Position numbers and translations under genes: made by a program. The notes beneath the pieces are model-generated. The model was not told where the DNA came from. It ran no database searches and saw only the letters and a program-made list of their open reading frames with translations. Shown here in pieces: positions 42,940-51,318 of a stretch of 64,000 nucleotides of DNA. The DNA comes from DASXKD01 sp963734725. GTDB lineage: Bacteria > Actinomycetota > Actinomycetes > Streptosporangiales > Streptosporangiaceae. The stretch covers positions 1-64,000 of the forward strand of contig CAVTIX010000003.1 of assembly GCA_963734725.1 (NCBI GenBank), given 5' to 3'. The first letter of the stretch is position 1, and the number at the start of each line of letters is the position of its first letter.

Positions 42940-44223
42940 TTATCGCGTCCGGCCGCCAAACAGCAGTGCCCGCCGGTGCCGCCCCGGGCGCCGCGACTGA
43001 TTGAGCGGCCCCAGAGGAGCGCTTGATGCCGGTGCGGTGCCAGATGCCGCACGGGCGCTCGCCGTGACCAGCGCGGCGGGTGATGGGTGGGCGGGCAACG
43101 GCGAAGCGGTCACCGTGGGGGCAGGCGCTGCCGCTGGCGGGCGTCCGGCGAAGGCCGCGCCGTCCTGTGCCAGCAACGCCGGGAGCGGGAGCGTGCCGCC
43201 GACCGGGCGAGCCCCGTCCGCGATCCCGGGCCCGTCCGGGGCGCCGTCGTCGGCAGCGCCGTTCCTGCCGCCGTCGGCCCGACCCGGGTCACGTGCGCCG
43301 GCGCCAGCCACGCCGGCCCCGGAGACGCCGGCCCTGGAGACCCCGGCCCCGGCGGGGGCCCGCGCGACGTCGCTGGCACTGGTCCCCTCGCGGTAGCCGC
43401 TGCATGCCGCGGTCAGCAGCCGGCGGGCGCCGGCCGCGTCGGGCCGCGCCGCCGGGTCGCGCTTCATCAGCGCGAGGATCACCGGTTCCAGGGAGCCCGC
43501 TCGCGTCGCCGGCGGCGGGTCTCCGTGCACGATGCTGGCCAAGACGGCCATGGCGCTGCCCTGGCCCTCGAACGGGCCGCGCCCCTCGACTGCCGCGTAC
43601 AGAGTCGCCCCGAGCGACCACAAGTCTGAGGCGGGGCTGGCGGGCTCGCCCCGGATACGTTCGGGGGCGCAAAACCCAGGTGTCCCCATGACCATGCCCG
43701 CCTGGGTAAGCCTGGGATCGCCGTCCAGCGTGGCGATGCCGAAGTCGGTCAGCACGGCCCGGTCCTCGGGGCTGACCAAGATGTTGCCGGGCTTGACGTC
43801 CCGGTGCACCACGCCTGCCGCGTGCGCGCTGCCCAGCGCTTCGAGCAGCGTCATGCCCAGCGCCGCGGCCCGCGCCGGGGACAGCGGGCCGTCCTCGGCG
43901 AGCACCTGGGCCAGTGACCTGGACGGCACCAGCTCCATGATGATCCACGGGCTGCCTTCAGCCTCGATCACGTCGTGCACGGTGACCACGCCAGGGTGGG
44001 TGAGCCGCGCCGCGACCCGCGCCTCACGCAGCGAGCGCTCGCGCAGCACCGACCGGTCTTGCGAGGTCATCGGCCCAGGCAGGCATACTTCCTTGACCGC
44101 GACCTGACGGTCAAGCCGCAAGTCCCTGGCTCTCCACACGGTTCCCATGGCGCCATGCCCGACCAGATCCAGCAGCTCATAGCGCCCGGCGACCACGCGT
44201 CCCGACCCGGTCACTGGTTGCAT
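42940..44223 (-). CDS. Serine/threonine protein kinase (Pkn type)
   Basis: A 427-residue Hanks-type kinase. The P-loop is VGHGAMGTVW, the ATP lysine is Lys44 (VAVKEV), the catalytic loop is VVHRDVKPGNIL, then DFGIATLDG and MGTPGFCAPERIRG. About 150 C-terminal residues are Ala/Pro/Gly-rich with a repeated GVSRAGVSGAGVAGAG part and no clear transmembrane helix, so it seems soluble, unlike PknB. ATG 44223 has TAACGT 7 nt upstream. No phosphatase or FHA gene lies beside it; substrates are unknown. Confidence 0.9.
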   Translation of the reverse strand: MQPVTGSGRVVAGRYELLDLVGHGAMGTVWRARDLRLDRQVAVKEVCLPGPMTSQDRSVLRERSLREARVAARLTHPGVVTVHDVIEAEGSPWIIMELVPSRSLAQVLAEDGPLSPARAAALGMTLLEALGSAHAAGVVHRDVKPGNILVSPEDRAVLTDFGIATLDGDPRLTQAGMVMGTPGFCAPERIRGEPASPASDLWSLGATLYAAVEGRGPFEGQGSAMAVLASIVHGDPPPATRAGSLEPVILALMKRDPAARPDAAGARRLLTAACSGYREGTSASDVARAPAGAGVSRAGVSGAGVAGAGARDPGRADGGRNGAADDGAPDGPGIADGARPVGGTLPLPALLAQDGAAFAGRPPAAAPAPTVTASPLPAHPSPAALVTASARAASGTAPASSAPLGPLNQSRRPGRHRRALLFGGRTR

Positions 44224-44230
44224 AGGCGGG

Positions 44231-44236
44231 ACGTTA
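44231..44236 (-). promoter_or_regulatory. Leaderless -10 box (TAACGT) of the kinase gene
   Basis: TAACGT on the minus strand, 7 nt before ATG 44223. Confidence 0.5.
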
Positions 44237-44382
44237 CACCGATCGGCTGGCCCGTTCCTGGGAGCTGTATAACAATTCGCCAAGTTTCGCCGTTAAGCCG
44301 GCCTTGGACGCCTCCCGGACCGCGCGAATCATGCGAATCGCAAAATCTGACGGTGATTCGGCGCTCGGCGCGCGGGTACTTC

Positions 44383-46038
44383 TCAGCGGCGGCCGATGGT
44401 GAGCAGCGGGCCGGTTGACTGGCCACCGGCCGGGCCGGTGAAGAAATCATTCCCCTTGTCGTCGACGATGATGAACGCGGGGAAGTCGCGCACCTCGATC
44501 TTCCAGACCGCCTCCATCCCCAACTCGGGGTACTCCAGCACGTTGACCTTGGTGATGCAGTCCTGTGCCAGTTTGGCCGCCGCGCCGCCGATAGAGCCAA
44601 GGTAGAAACCGCCGTGCGTCTGGCAGGCGGCGGTTACCGCGGCCGACCGGTTGCCTTTGGCGAGCATCACCAGCGAACCACCGGCGGCCTGGAATTGGTC
44701 CACATAAGAATCCATCCGCCCCGCTGTCGTCGGCCCGAACGACCCCGACGGATATCCCTTAGGGGTCTTGGCCGGCCCCGCGTAGTACACCGGATGATCC
44801 ACCATGTACCGGGGCATCGGGTCACCGGCGGCAAGTCGTTCTGCAATTTTCGCGTGCGCGATGTCGCGGGCGACGACAAGCGGGCCGGTTAGCGCCAGCC
44901 TGGTCGCGACGGGGTGCCTGGAAAGCTCGGCCCGGATCTCGCTCATCGGGCGGGTCAGGTCGATCCGCACCACGTCCGCGGTGAGGTCCTGCTCGGATGG
45001 CTCGGGCAGATACTGTGCCGGATCGGTTTCCAGTCGTTCGAGGAACACGCCGTCGGCGGTGATCTTGCCCAGCGCCTGCCGGTCCGCGGAGCAGGAGACG
45101 GCGATGGCGACCGGGCAGGACGCGCCGTGCCGGGGCAGCCGCACGACCCGCACGTCGTGGCAGAAGTACTTGCCGCCGAACTGCGCGCCGATGCCGATCT
45201 TCCTGGTGATCTGGAGCACCTGCTGTTCAAGCTCCTGGTCACGGAACCCGTGCCCGATGGGAGACCCGGTCGCCGGCAGCGTGTCCAGATAGCGGGCTGA
45301 CGCGTACTTGGCGGTCTTCAGCGCGAACTCGGCGCTGGTGCCGCCGACGACGATCGCCAGGTGGTACGGCGGGCAGGCGGCGGTGCCCAGGGAGCGGATC
45401 TTCTCTTCGAGGAAGGCGAGCATGCTGGCTTCGTTGAGCACGGCCTTGGTCTGCTGGTACAGGAACGACTTGTTGGCCGACCCGCCGCCCTTGGCCATGA
45501 GCAGGAACTTGTACTCCTCGCCCGGGGTGGCGTACAGCTCGATCTGGGCGGGCAGATTGCTGCCGGTGTTCCGCTCGTCCCACATGGTCAGGGGTGCGAG
45601 CTGGGAGTACCGCAGGTTGAGCTGGGTGTAGGCGTCGTAGACGCCGCGGGCCAGGTGCTCCTCGTCGCGCCCGTCGGTGAGCACCCCGCCACCGCGCTTG
45701 CCCATGATGATCGCCGTGCCGGTGTCCTGGCACATGGGGAGCACCCCTCCCGCCGCGATGCATGCGTTCTGCAGCAGGTCGCGGGCGACGTACCGGTCGT
45801 TGGGGGAGGCCTCGGGATCGTCCAGGATGGCCCGCAGCTGGCGCAGGTGGCCGGGCCGCAGCAAATGAGCGATGTCCCGCATGCCCTCGCGGGCCAGAAG
45901 GGTGAGGAGTTCCGGCGCCACCTCGATGAATTCTCTGCCAAACGCCTGGCGTGTGGTTACCCCCTCTCCAGTGAGCTGGCGGTATTCCGTGGCATCCGCA
46001 CCAAGCGGCAGCAGTTCGGTGGGCGTGAACTCGGGCAT
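44383..46038 (-). CDS. Fumarate hydratase, class I (iron-sulfur, single chain)
   Basis: A 551-residue single-chain class I fumarase, interconverting fumarate and malate with a [4Fe-4S] cluster. The alpha-like half contains GVLPMCQDTGTAIIMGKRG (first cluster cysteine) and GGGSANKSFLYQQT; the beta-like half contains the swivel region GPTTAGRMDSYVDQF and KGNRSAAVTAACQTHGGFYLGSIGGAAAKLA. The full length matches FumA/FumB-type enzymes. The start at 46038 follows GAGGAAG. It is oxygen-sensitive in other species. It ends about 160 bp from the divergent kinase gene region. Confidence 0.94.
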   Translation of the reverse strand: MPEFTPTELLPLGADATEYRQLTGEGVTTRQAFGREFIEVAPELLTLLAREGMRDIAHLLRPGHLRQLRAILDDPEASPNDRYVARDLLQNACIAAGGVLPMCQDTGTAIIMGKRGGGVLTDGRDEEHLARGVYDAYTQLNLRYSQLAPLTMWDERNTGSNLPAQIELYATPGEEYKFLLMAKGGGSANKSFLYQQTKAVLNEASMLAFLEEKIRSLGTAACPPYHLAIVVGGTSAEFALKTAKYASARYLDTLPATGSPIGHGFRDQELEQQVLQITRKIGIGAQFGGKYFCHDVRVVRLPRHGASCPVAIAVSCSADRQALGKITADGVFLERLETDPAQYLPEPSEQDLTADVVRIDLTRPMSEIRAELSRHPVATRLALTGPLVVARDIAHAKIAERLAAGDPMPRYMVDHPVYYAGPAKTPKGYPSGSFGPTTAGRMDSYVDQFQAAGGSLVMLAKGNRSAAVTAACQTHGGFYLGSIGGAAAKLAQDCITKVNVLEYPELGMEAVWKIEVRDFPAFIIVDDKGNDFFTGPAGGQSTGPLLTIGRR

Positions 46039-46187
46039 TTAGGCACTTCCTCGTGCGGCGGGGCCGGACGCTTTATGGTAGGTCGCGTGCCGGGCCGGGT
46101 GACGGGCATGCATGGCAGCGATCATGCGGGGAACCTGGATGACGAACACCGGCACGGGCCCGGTGTAGCAGGTAAGGATGGCGGCCG

Positions 46188-46412
46188 ATGAGCGCTTCCG
46201 GGGCAGACACCAGTCAGGTGCAAATCGATGAGGCAGCAAGGCAACTGGAACTCGCGATCCATGATGCCCGGGTCGCCTTTGACTGCATCCAGCTGGGTGA
46301 GCTCGATCGCGCCCACACCAGCGCGATCACCGCGCGCGCGGCCGCCGATGCGGCCGAGACCCTGTTGCGGGCCGTGCTGGGAGAGGGCGGCCGCGCGATC
46401 GACGAGCCCTGA
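46188..46412 (+). CDS. Small hypothetical protein, 74 residues
   Basis: A short, Ala-rich, mostly helical protein (DEAARQLELAIHDARVAFDCIQLGELDRAHTSAITARAAADAAETLLRAVLGE). It has one cysteine and no membrane segment or recognisable domain. AAGGA lies nine bases before the ATG. The heptad-like spacing suggests a helical hairpin. It is divergent from the fumarase gene. I do not recognise a family. Confidence 0.55.
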   Translation: MSASGADTSQVQIDEAARQLELAIHDARVAFDCIQLGELDRAHTSAITARAAADAAETLLRAVLGEGGRAIDEP

Positions 46413-46462
46413 GTGCCCGGCTTTGGCCTCGTCCGGGGCCGGCCTGGTCCGGGTGATCATAT

Positions 46463-46516
46463 TTCGTGATCATGACCTTGCTGGCGCTATTACGCCCCGA
46501 AAGTCATGATCACGAA
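46463..46516. repeat. 54-bp near-perfect hairpin (REP/MITE-like)
   Basis: The outer arms are perfect over 14 bp (TTCGTGATCATGAC at 46463-46476 and its complement at 46503-46516). After a C/A mismatch and two pairs, a symmetric 3-nt internal loop follows, then GGCG/CGCC closes the 6-nt loop CTATTA. It lies between two genes on the same strand. ATGATCACG is shared with the inverted repeat at 19022-19072. Confidence 0.75.
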
Positions 46517-46614
46517 TGTCGTAGCGGGGAGCGCGCCGGTCCGCTTCCTGCCCAGCCATCGGGCGGTACGTGCCCCGGTATCCGCCGGTGCCGCTGCAAC
46601 CTCCCCGGGGTAGA

Positions 46615-46637
46615 TTAGTGTGTGACTCACACATTAA
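46615..46637. promoter_or_regulatory. Probable MarR operator before the DUF3224 gene
   Basis: TTAGTGTGTGA, one C, TCACACATTAA: 11-bp arms with one mismatch, ending 11 nt before the GGAAGGAG ribosome site region. The MarR gene of the same operon is the likely binder. Confidence 0.65.
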
Positions 46638-46654
46638 TTTGGAAGGAGCAGGCG

Positions 46655-47053
46655 ATGACGGCACGGGCAGAGGGCACGTTCACGGTCGCGTCCTGGTCGG
46701 AGGACACCTACTCCGAACTCGACGGCAAGGGGAAGCTCACCAAGGCCACGGTCGGCTACCGGCTCAGCGGCGGCATCGAGGGGGAGGCTACCTGGGAGGC
46801 GCTCATGTTCTACCGCGCCGATGGCACTGCGGAGTACACCGGGCTGCAGCATGTATCGGGCCAGATCGGCGGGCGGTCCGGCACGTGCGTCATGATCGTC
46901 GACGGCAGCTACGCCGACGGCACGGCCAGCGGCACCTGGCGGGTGATTCCCGGTTCCGGCACCGGCGGCCTGGCCGGGCTGAGCGGTTCTGGTACGAGCG
47001 TCGCGACCAGCACGCCCCCCGGCACCTTCACGTTCGACTACGAGCTTGCCTGA
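46655..47053 (+). CDS. DUF3224 domain protein
   Basis: A 132-residue protein of the DUF3224 beta-barrel family (ARAEGTFTVASWSEDTYSELDGKGKLTKATVGYRLSGGIEGEATWEALMFY ... YTGLQHVSGQIGGRSGTCVM ... TFTFDYELA). The fold resembles allene oxide cyclase-like barrels and the function is unknown. Such genes are often paired with a regulator, as here with MarR, whose start overlaps its last codons by 8 nt. The ATG at 46655 follows GGAAGGAG. The dyad at 46615-46637 probably controls both genes. Confidence 0.85.
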   Translation: MTARAEGTFTVASWSEDTYSELDGKGKLTKATVGYRLSGGIEGEATWEALMFYRADGTAEYTGLQHVSGQIGGRSGTCVMIVDGSYADGTASGTWRVIPGSGTGGLAGLSGSGTSVATSTPPGTFTFDYELA

Positions 47054-47597
47054 GCAGCGGTCCGGCCCGGGCATCGACCAGACAGCGAACCTGCTCGGCG
47101 CCCTGTCGCTGGTGCTCGCCGACCGGATGGCCGACGCCATGGGCGAGGCGGGCGGCAGGCCGGAGTCGGCGGCAGCCGCGCTATCGGCGCTGCTGCACTT
47201 CCTCGACCGGCCCACCGTGGACCTGCTGCGCCAGGTGCTCGGGCTGACCTCGTCGGGAACGGTGCGACTGGTTGACCGGATGGCAGGCTCGGGCTACGTC
47301 CAGCGCGGGCCGGGCAGCGACGGCCGGTCCACCACGGTGACGCTGACCGCGGCCGGCCTGGCCGCGGCGGAACGGGTCGCCGCGGCGCGGTCCGAGGTCC
47401 TCGACGGCGCGCTGGCCGGGCTGACCGATGCCGACCGGGACGCGCTGCGCCGGATCTTGGGGACGATGCTGGCCGGCCTGATCCGCGGGCCGGGGGCAAC
47501 GCGCTGGATGTGCCGCCTGTGCGACACCGGGGCGTGCCGCGGCGCGGAGGGCGGCTGTCCCGTCGGGAACGCGGCCCGTGAGCGTTACCTGTCCTGA
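47046..47597 (+). CDS. MarR family regulator with C-terminal cysteine cluster
   Basis: A 183-residue winged-helix regulator. The recognition region is LGLTSSGTVRLVDRMAGSGYVQRGPGSDGRSTTVTLTAAG. The C-terminal tail has four cysteines spaced C-x2-C-x4-C-x6-C (CRLCDTGACRGAEGGC), which could bind metal or sense redox state. The TTG start at 47046 overlaps the DUF3224 gene by 8 nt, so translation is probably coupled. It likely represses its own operon through the dyad at 46615-46637. Confidence 0.82.
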   Translation: MPEQRSGPGIDQTANLLGALSLVLADRMADAMGEAGGRPESAAAALSALLHFLDRPTVDLLRQVLGLTSSGTVRLVDRMAGSGYVQRGPGSDGRSTTVTLTAAGLAAAERVAAARSEVLDGALAGLTDADRDALRRILGTMLAGLIRGPGATRWMCRLCDTGACRGAEGGCPVGNAARERYLS

Positions 47598-47659
47598 CCG
47601 CTTCCTCAGGCCCTCAGGGGGCTGGGCGAGCGTCCCGGTTGGCCGGTTAGCACATGCCG

Positions 47660-49675
47660 CTATGGGCGCCCGCTGCGCTCCAGCGCGGTCTGCCCGGTTC
47701 CGGCCGGCTGCTCCGCGACCGCGTGTTCTTCGTAGACGTACCTGCCGCCGCGCAGCAGGGACACCCCGGCGGCGATGACGAGCAGGCAGATCGCCATGAT
47801 GAACACGATGTTCAGGCCGTGGTGGAACGGGCCGGAGATGAGCTCAGGGAAGAACTGCTTGCCGGTGAGCACCGCGACGTGGCCGGCGGGCAGGTGGGCC
47901 AGGGCGCCGGTCGGGCCGAGGAGCTGGGCAACTGGGTTGTAGCCGAGGAAGGCGGCGAACAGGCTGCCGACCGGGGGCAGCGAGCCGATCTTGACCGCGA
48001 CCGCGTGCGGGACGCCCTGGGCGGCGAGGCCATGAGTCAGCGTGGTCGGCAGGGTCGCGGCCAGCCCGGCGATCATCAGCGTGAAGAAGATCCCGATCGA
48101 GAGCACGAAGCCGGAGTTCTGGAACGTGGCGAGCATGCCGGACGCGGCGCCGCGCTGCTTGGCCGGGACGCTGTTCATGATCCCGGCTGCGTTCGGCGCG
48201 GAGAACAGGCCCATCCCGGCGCCGGCCACGAAAATCAGCAGGGCGAACACCCCGTAGCGGAAGTTGGTGGGGATGAACAGCAGGCCGGCGAACCCCAGGG
48301 CCGACACGAGCAGGCCGCCCGAGGCGAACCAGCGGGCCCCGTGCTTGTCCGACAGCCAGCCTGACACCGGGCCCGAGAATACGAATCCGCCGGTCAGCGG
48401 GAGCAGGAAGATGCCCGCCCACAGCGGGGTGTCCTTGAAGTTGTAGCCGTGCAGCGGCAGCCAGATCCCCTGCAACCAGATGATCAGCATGAACTGGAGC
48501 CCGCCGCGGGCGATCGAGGCGAGCAGGGTGGCGCTGATCCCGGCCGCGAACGCCCGGATTCTCAACAGGTGCAGGTCGAACATGGGCGCGGCGACGTGCA
48601 GTTCGACGAAGCAGAACACCACCAGCATGGCGATGCCGCCCAATATGCCGCTGAGCACCAGTGGGCTGGTCCAGCCCATCGAGTGCCCGCCGTAGGGCAG
48701 CAGCCCGTAGGTGATGCCCACCAGCAGCGCGATCAGGCCGATCGCGAACGTGATGTTGCCCAGCCAGTCGATCCGGGCAGGGGTCCGGATCCCCTCCTCC
48801 CGCAGGCTGAGATAGGACCAGATGGCGCCGCCGATGCCGATCGGCACCGAGACGATGAAGACCAGCCGCCAGTCGATGGCGGCCAGCACCCCGCCGAGGA
48901 TCAGGCCGATAAACATGCCGGAGATGCCGGCCACCTGGTTGATGCCCATCGCGGTGCCGCGCTGGTTGGACGGGAACGCGTCGGTCAGGATCGCAGGGGC
49001 GTTGGCCATCAGCATCGCCCCGCCGATCGCCTGGATCACCCGGAAGCCAATCAGCCACAGCGCGCCGGGCGGCCCGGTCAACGGGTCGAACGGCAGCGCC
49101 AGCGCGCCGAGGGCGAAGATCGTGAACCCGGCGTTGTACATCTTGACCCGGCCGTAGATGTCGCCGAGGCGGCCGAGCGTGACCACCAGGACGGCCGAGA
49201 CGACCAGGTACCCCATCAGCATCCACAGCAGGTAGCTGACGTTGCCCGGGGTCAGCGGGTTCAGCTTGATACCGCGGAAGATCGCGGGCAACGAGATGAT
49301 CACGATCGACGCGTTGACGGTCGCCGCCAGCATGCCCAGCGTCGTGTTGGACAGCGCAAGCCACTTGTAGTGCGTCCCGCGCAGCCCATCCCGGATTCCC
49401 CGCGGCGCGCCGCCCGGCGCAGCGCCTCCGGGCGCCGTCCCGGTGGGACGGGAACCGTTCCCGGTGCGAGCCTGGGCCCCGCCAGCCGGGGCGCTGCCAA
49501 CGGGGGCACTGCCAGCGGCGGCGCCGTCGGCTGCGGCGTTGCCGGATGGCGCGCTGGCAGCGGCGGAACCCCCTGCCGGGGCCGCGCCTGCGGGCGTCCC
49601 ACGCGCAGCGCCGTCGGGTCCGCCCGCACCGTCTCGCCGGGGCATGTTCGCTTGGCCGTTCGCGGACTCGCTCAC
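47660..49675 (-). CDS. Large MFS transporter (DHA2-like) with disordered N-terminal extension
   Basis: A 671-residue exporter with about 14 helices. The first 95 residues are Ala/Gly/Pro-rich and probably cytoplasmic. The transporter starts at KWLALSNTTLGMLAATVNASIVIISLPAIFRG; motif A is LGRLGDIYGRVKMYNAG and RVIQAIGGAMLMANAPAILTDAFP follows. GTG 49675 follows GAGGAG at a rather long 11-nt spacing. A TTGCT-ATT-AGCAA dyad (49705-49717) upstream may be bound by a regulator. It is convergent with the DUF3224-MarR operon. Confidence 0.87.
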   Translation of the reverse strand: MSESANGQANMPRRDGAGGPDGAARGTPAGAAPAGGSAAASAPSGNAAADGAAAGSAPVGSAPAGGAQARTGNGSRPTGTAPGGAAPGGAPRGIRDGLRGTHYKWLALSNTTLGMLAATVNASIVIISLPAIFRGIKLNPLTPGNVSYLLWMLMGYLVVSAVLVVTLGRLGDIYGRVKMYNAGFTIFALGALALPFDPLTGPPGALWLIGFRVIQAIGGAMLMANAPAILTDAFPSNQRGTAMGINQVAGISGMFIGLILGGVLAAIDWRLVFIVSVPIGIGGAIWSYLSLREEGIRTPARIDWLGNITFAIGLIALLVGITYGLLPYGGHSMGWTSPLVLSGILGGIAMLVVFCFVELHVAAPMFDLHLLRIRAFAAGISATLLASIARGGLQFMLIIWLQGIWLPLHGYNFKDTPLWAGIFLLPLTGGFVFSGPVSGWLSDKHGARWFASGGLLVSALGFAGLLFIPTNFRYGVFALLIFVAGAGMGLFSAPNAAGIMNSVPAKQRGAASGMLATFQNSGFVLSIGIFFTLMIAGLAATLPTTLTHGLAAQGVPHAVAVKIGSLPPVGSLFAAFLGYNPVAQLLGPTGALAHLPAGHVAVLTGKQFFPELISGPFHHGLNIVFIMAICLLVIAAGVSLLRGGRYVYEEHAVAEQPAGTGQTALERSGRP

Positions 49676-49704
49676 CTGCTAGTAATCTCCTCGCTCAGCA
49701 TTAA

Positions 49705-49717
49705 TTGCTATTAGCAA
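49705..49717. promoter_or_regulatory. Small dyad upstream of the MFS gene
   Basis: TTGCT-ATT-AGCAA inside an AT-rich island (49699-49728), unusual for this genome. It probably marks the promoter and operator of the MFS gene. Confidence 0.45.
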
Positions 49718-49914
49718 ACTATATCAGTAGGGGCCTCACCTGGGACAACAGTCTCGCCATCCGGGCTCCCGCTTAAAGGGCGGCCCACAAGGCAAGACGA
49801 TGCTCTCGGCTGAGAACGTAGGGCACTTCCCATTTGAATGTGCGCAGGCCCGGGCATCATCTTGAAAGGAGCCCGGCCTGCCGGGTGCTCGGGGCGCCGG
49901 GCAGAGCCGGGTCA

Positions 49915-49969
49915 GGGGCGGAGCCCCGGCACCGCCGTCTCCCCCCCGCGGCGGCCGGGGCTCCGCCCC
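49915..49969 (-). terminator. GC-rich 16-bp hairpin, possible terminator
   Basis: A perfect 16-bp inverted repeat (GGGGCGGAGCCCCGGC at 49915-49930, complement at 49954-49969) with a C-rich loop. It lies about 150 bp beyond the stop of the small minus-strand gene at 50119. It has no T-run and may be a REP-type element instead. Confidence 0.45.
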
Positions 49970-50118
49970 GCTTGACGTGTCCCCGGCAGCCGAGACCCCG
50001 GGCTAGAAGCAACGCCGGCCCGGGGTCCTGACGGGCCCTCACGACGGCCGGATCCGGGAGCCCGTGCTGTCAGGCCTGGCAGAAAGTACCGGGTCGGCAT
50101 CCGTAGGCGCGCCGGGTT

Positions 50119-50328
50119 TCAGGATTCATTGTCGAGGCGGCTCAAGGCCATTAGCTCAAGGCCAAACTCCATGATGCGGTTCAGCACGCCGAACAGGCCC
50201 GCCTGGTCCAGTTCGCCGGTCAGCCCGGTGTCCGCGCCGTTGGATTCGACGCAGAGATCTTCGAACGCTTGGCGGGTGAGTTCACCCAGCGTGCCAGACA
50301 CCACGATCCGGTAACGGTGGGGTCCCAC
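50119..50328 (-). CDS. Conserved small actinobacterial protein, 69 residues
   Basis: A compact protein PHRYRIVVSGTLGELTRQAFEDLCVESNGADTGLTGELDQAGLFGVLNRIMEFGLELMALSRLDNES. The pattern RYRIVVSGxLG...AFEDLxVE..G.DT.L.GxLDQAxLxGxLxRIxxxGLEL is, from memory, common in actinomycetes and has no assigned function. A beta-hairpin start and two helices are likely. It stands alone, divergent from the XRE gene, with repeat copy 1 in between. Confidence 0.75.
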   Translation of the reverse strand: MGPHRYRIVVSGTLGELTRQAFEDLCVESNGADTGLTGELDQAGLFGVLNRIMEFGLELMALSRLDNES

Positions 50329-50513
50329 GCTGCTTCCTCTGGGTACGGGCGACCGGCATGCCGATCCGGGGCCGAACAGGCTGGCGAGCGTTCTCCGACG
50401 CCCGCAAGCGGTACCGGTGCGGGTGCGTCGCTCGCCCAGCAGCGCGCCGCGGCCGGCGCATCCTGCGCTAGCCAGCTAGCTTCGGGCGGCTGGCTGGATC
50501 AAGACAGGGTCGC

Positions 50514-50636
50514 GGGCGGTCCGTGAACGCTGGAGCACACAGCCCCCCCGGCTCGCTCACCTGTGCACCCCAGCGCCTGTGCCAGTTAAATGCACGTTTA
50601 CGGCACGGCATGTTAAAAACGAGGGAGCGAACGGGA
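50514..50636 (+). repeat. ~120-bp upstream element, copy 1 (before the XRE gene)
   Basis: About 80% identical by eye to copy 2 (51630-51751) in the same orientation. The most conserved part is GTGCCAGTTAAATGCAC followed by TTTACGGCACGGC (an imperfect dyad GTGCC...GGCAC) and the end GAGCGAACGGGA. It ends 69 nt before GTG 50705. Confidence 0.85.
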
Positions 50637-50691
50637 GCGAACGGGAGCGCGTACGCGGCCCGCCAGTGTTCTTTCGGTGCGCGAGGGTGCC

Positions 50692-50697
50692 TACGTT
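50692..50697 (+). promoter_or_regulatory. Leaderless -10 box (TACGTT) of the XRE gene
   Basis: TACGTT, 7 nt before GTG 50705. Confidence 0.45.
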
Positions 50698-50704
50698 GAC
50701 CGAT

Positions 50705-51184
50705 GTGACGAGTGAGACTTTGCGCCGGTGGCGTGAGTCCAGGGGCTGGGACGTGCCTCGGATGGCACGTGAGCTCCGCAAGGCCGCCAGTGGTTCCGGC
50801 GAGGACGTCGCCGCCCACCATGGCCTGGTGAAGATGATCCCGCAGTGGGAACGAGGCAAGCGTGCCCCCCGCGAGCGGTACCGGCTGCTGTACCTGGAGA
50901 TCTTCAAAGACGCGCTGGGCGGCCTGTCGCATGGCATGGGATTGGGCACCGATCTCGCGGTCCGGCTCGCCGAAGTCCGCTCGCGTGCGGCCGGCCTGCC
51001 GGGCGCGGGCCAGATCAGGGGACTGGAGGCCAGCGCCCTGGCCAGGCAGGGGACCACCATGACGCCCGCGGAGATCCGCGCCCTGGCCGCGGAGGCGATA
51101 GCCCATCTGCACCAGGTCGCCGATAAGCTCGCGGAACTGTCGGCGCTGCTCGCCGACGGCGAGGCCGGCGAGGGCAAGCCATGA
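50705..51184 (+). CDS. XRE-like helix-turn-helix regulator
   Basis: A 159-residue protein. Residues 3-75 contain a helix-turn-helix (TLRRWRESRGWDVPRMARELRKAA ... VKMIPQWERGKRAPRERYRLLYLEIF), followed by a linker and a helical C-terminus (TPAEIRALAAEAIAHLHQVADKLAELSALLADG), which may be a dimerisation coil. GTG 50705 was chosen for the TACGTT box 7 nt upstream; the frame is open further back into the repeat. Its stop overlaps the start of the 45-residue gene as ATGA. Repeat copies lie upstream of it and of the DUF1707 gene, so it may bind them. Confidence 0.75.
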   Translation: MTSETLRRWRESRGWDVPRMARELRKAASGSGEDVAAHHGLVKMIPQWERGKRAPRERYRLLYLEIFKDALGGLSHGMGLGTDLAVRLAEVRSRAAGLPGAGQIRGLEASALARQGTTMTPAEIRALAAEAIAHLHQVADKLAELSALLADGEAGEGKP

Positions 51185-51318
51185 CCGCGCGTGATGACGA
51201 GATCAGGCGGGTGCTGGCCGAACTGGACGTTCACATCGCCGAAGTCGAGGCCGGCGTCACCGTCCTCAAAGCGCTCTTGGCCGACGACGAAGCCCCCGGA
51301 GACGAAGGCCCCGGGTGA
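51181..51318 (+). CDS. 45-residue acidic helical protein coupled to the XRE gene
   Basis: ATG 51181 overlaps the TGA of the XRE gene (ATGA). It encodes TARDDEIRRVLAELDVHIAE, then VEAGVTVLKALLADDEAPGDEGPG, with an amphipathic helix of about 30 residues and an acidic tail. Translational coupling suggests a partner protein for the regulator. No family recognised. Confidence 0.6.
   Translation: MTARDDEIRRVLAELDVHIAEVEAGVTVLKALLADDEAPGDEGPG

Larger units (their letters stand above)
49676..50118. other. Intergenic region, 443 bp, with AT-rich promoter and GC-rich hairpin
   Basis: It contains the AT-rich operator region (49699-49728) and the strong hairpin at 49915-49969. No coding sequence is supported between the MFS start and the small gene ending at 50119. 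Confidence 0.5.
50329..50704. other. Intergenic region, 376 bp, holding repeat copy 1 and the XRE promoter
   Basis: The first 185 bp show nothing recognisable. The rest is the 123-bp repeat copy (50514-50636) and the leaderless promoter of the XRE gene. Confidence 0.5.

Noticed and set aside
42647..43000. Small plus-strand frames between the SLT hydrolase and kinase genes
   Set aside because: They overlap the end of the hydrolase or the antisense of the kinase tail and lack ribosome sites or protein-like composition.
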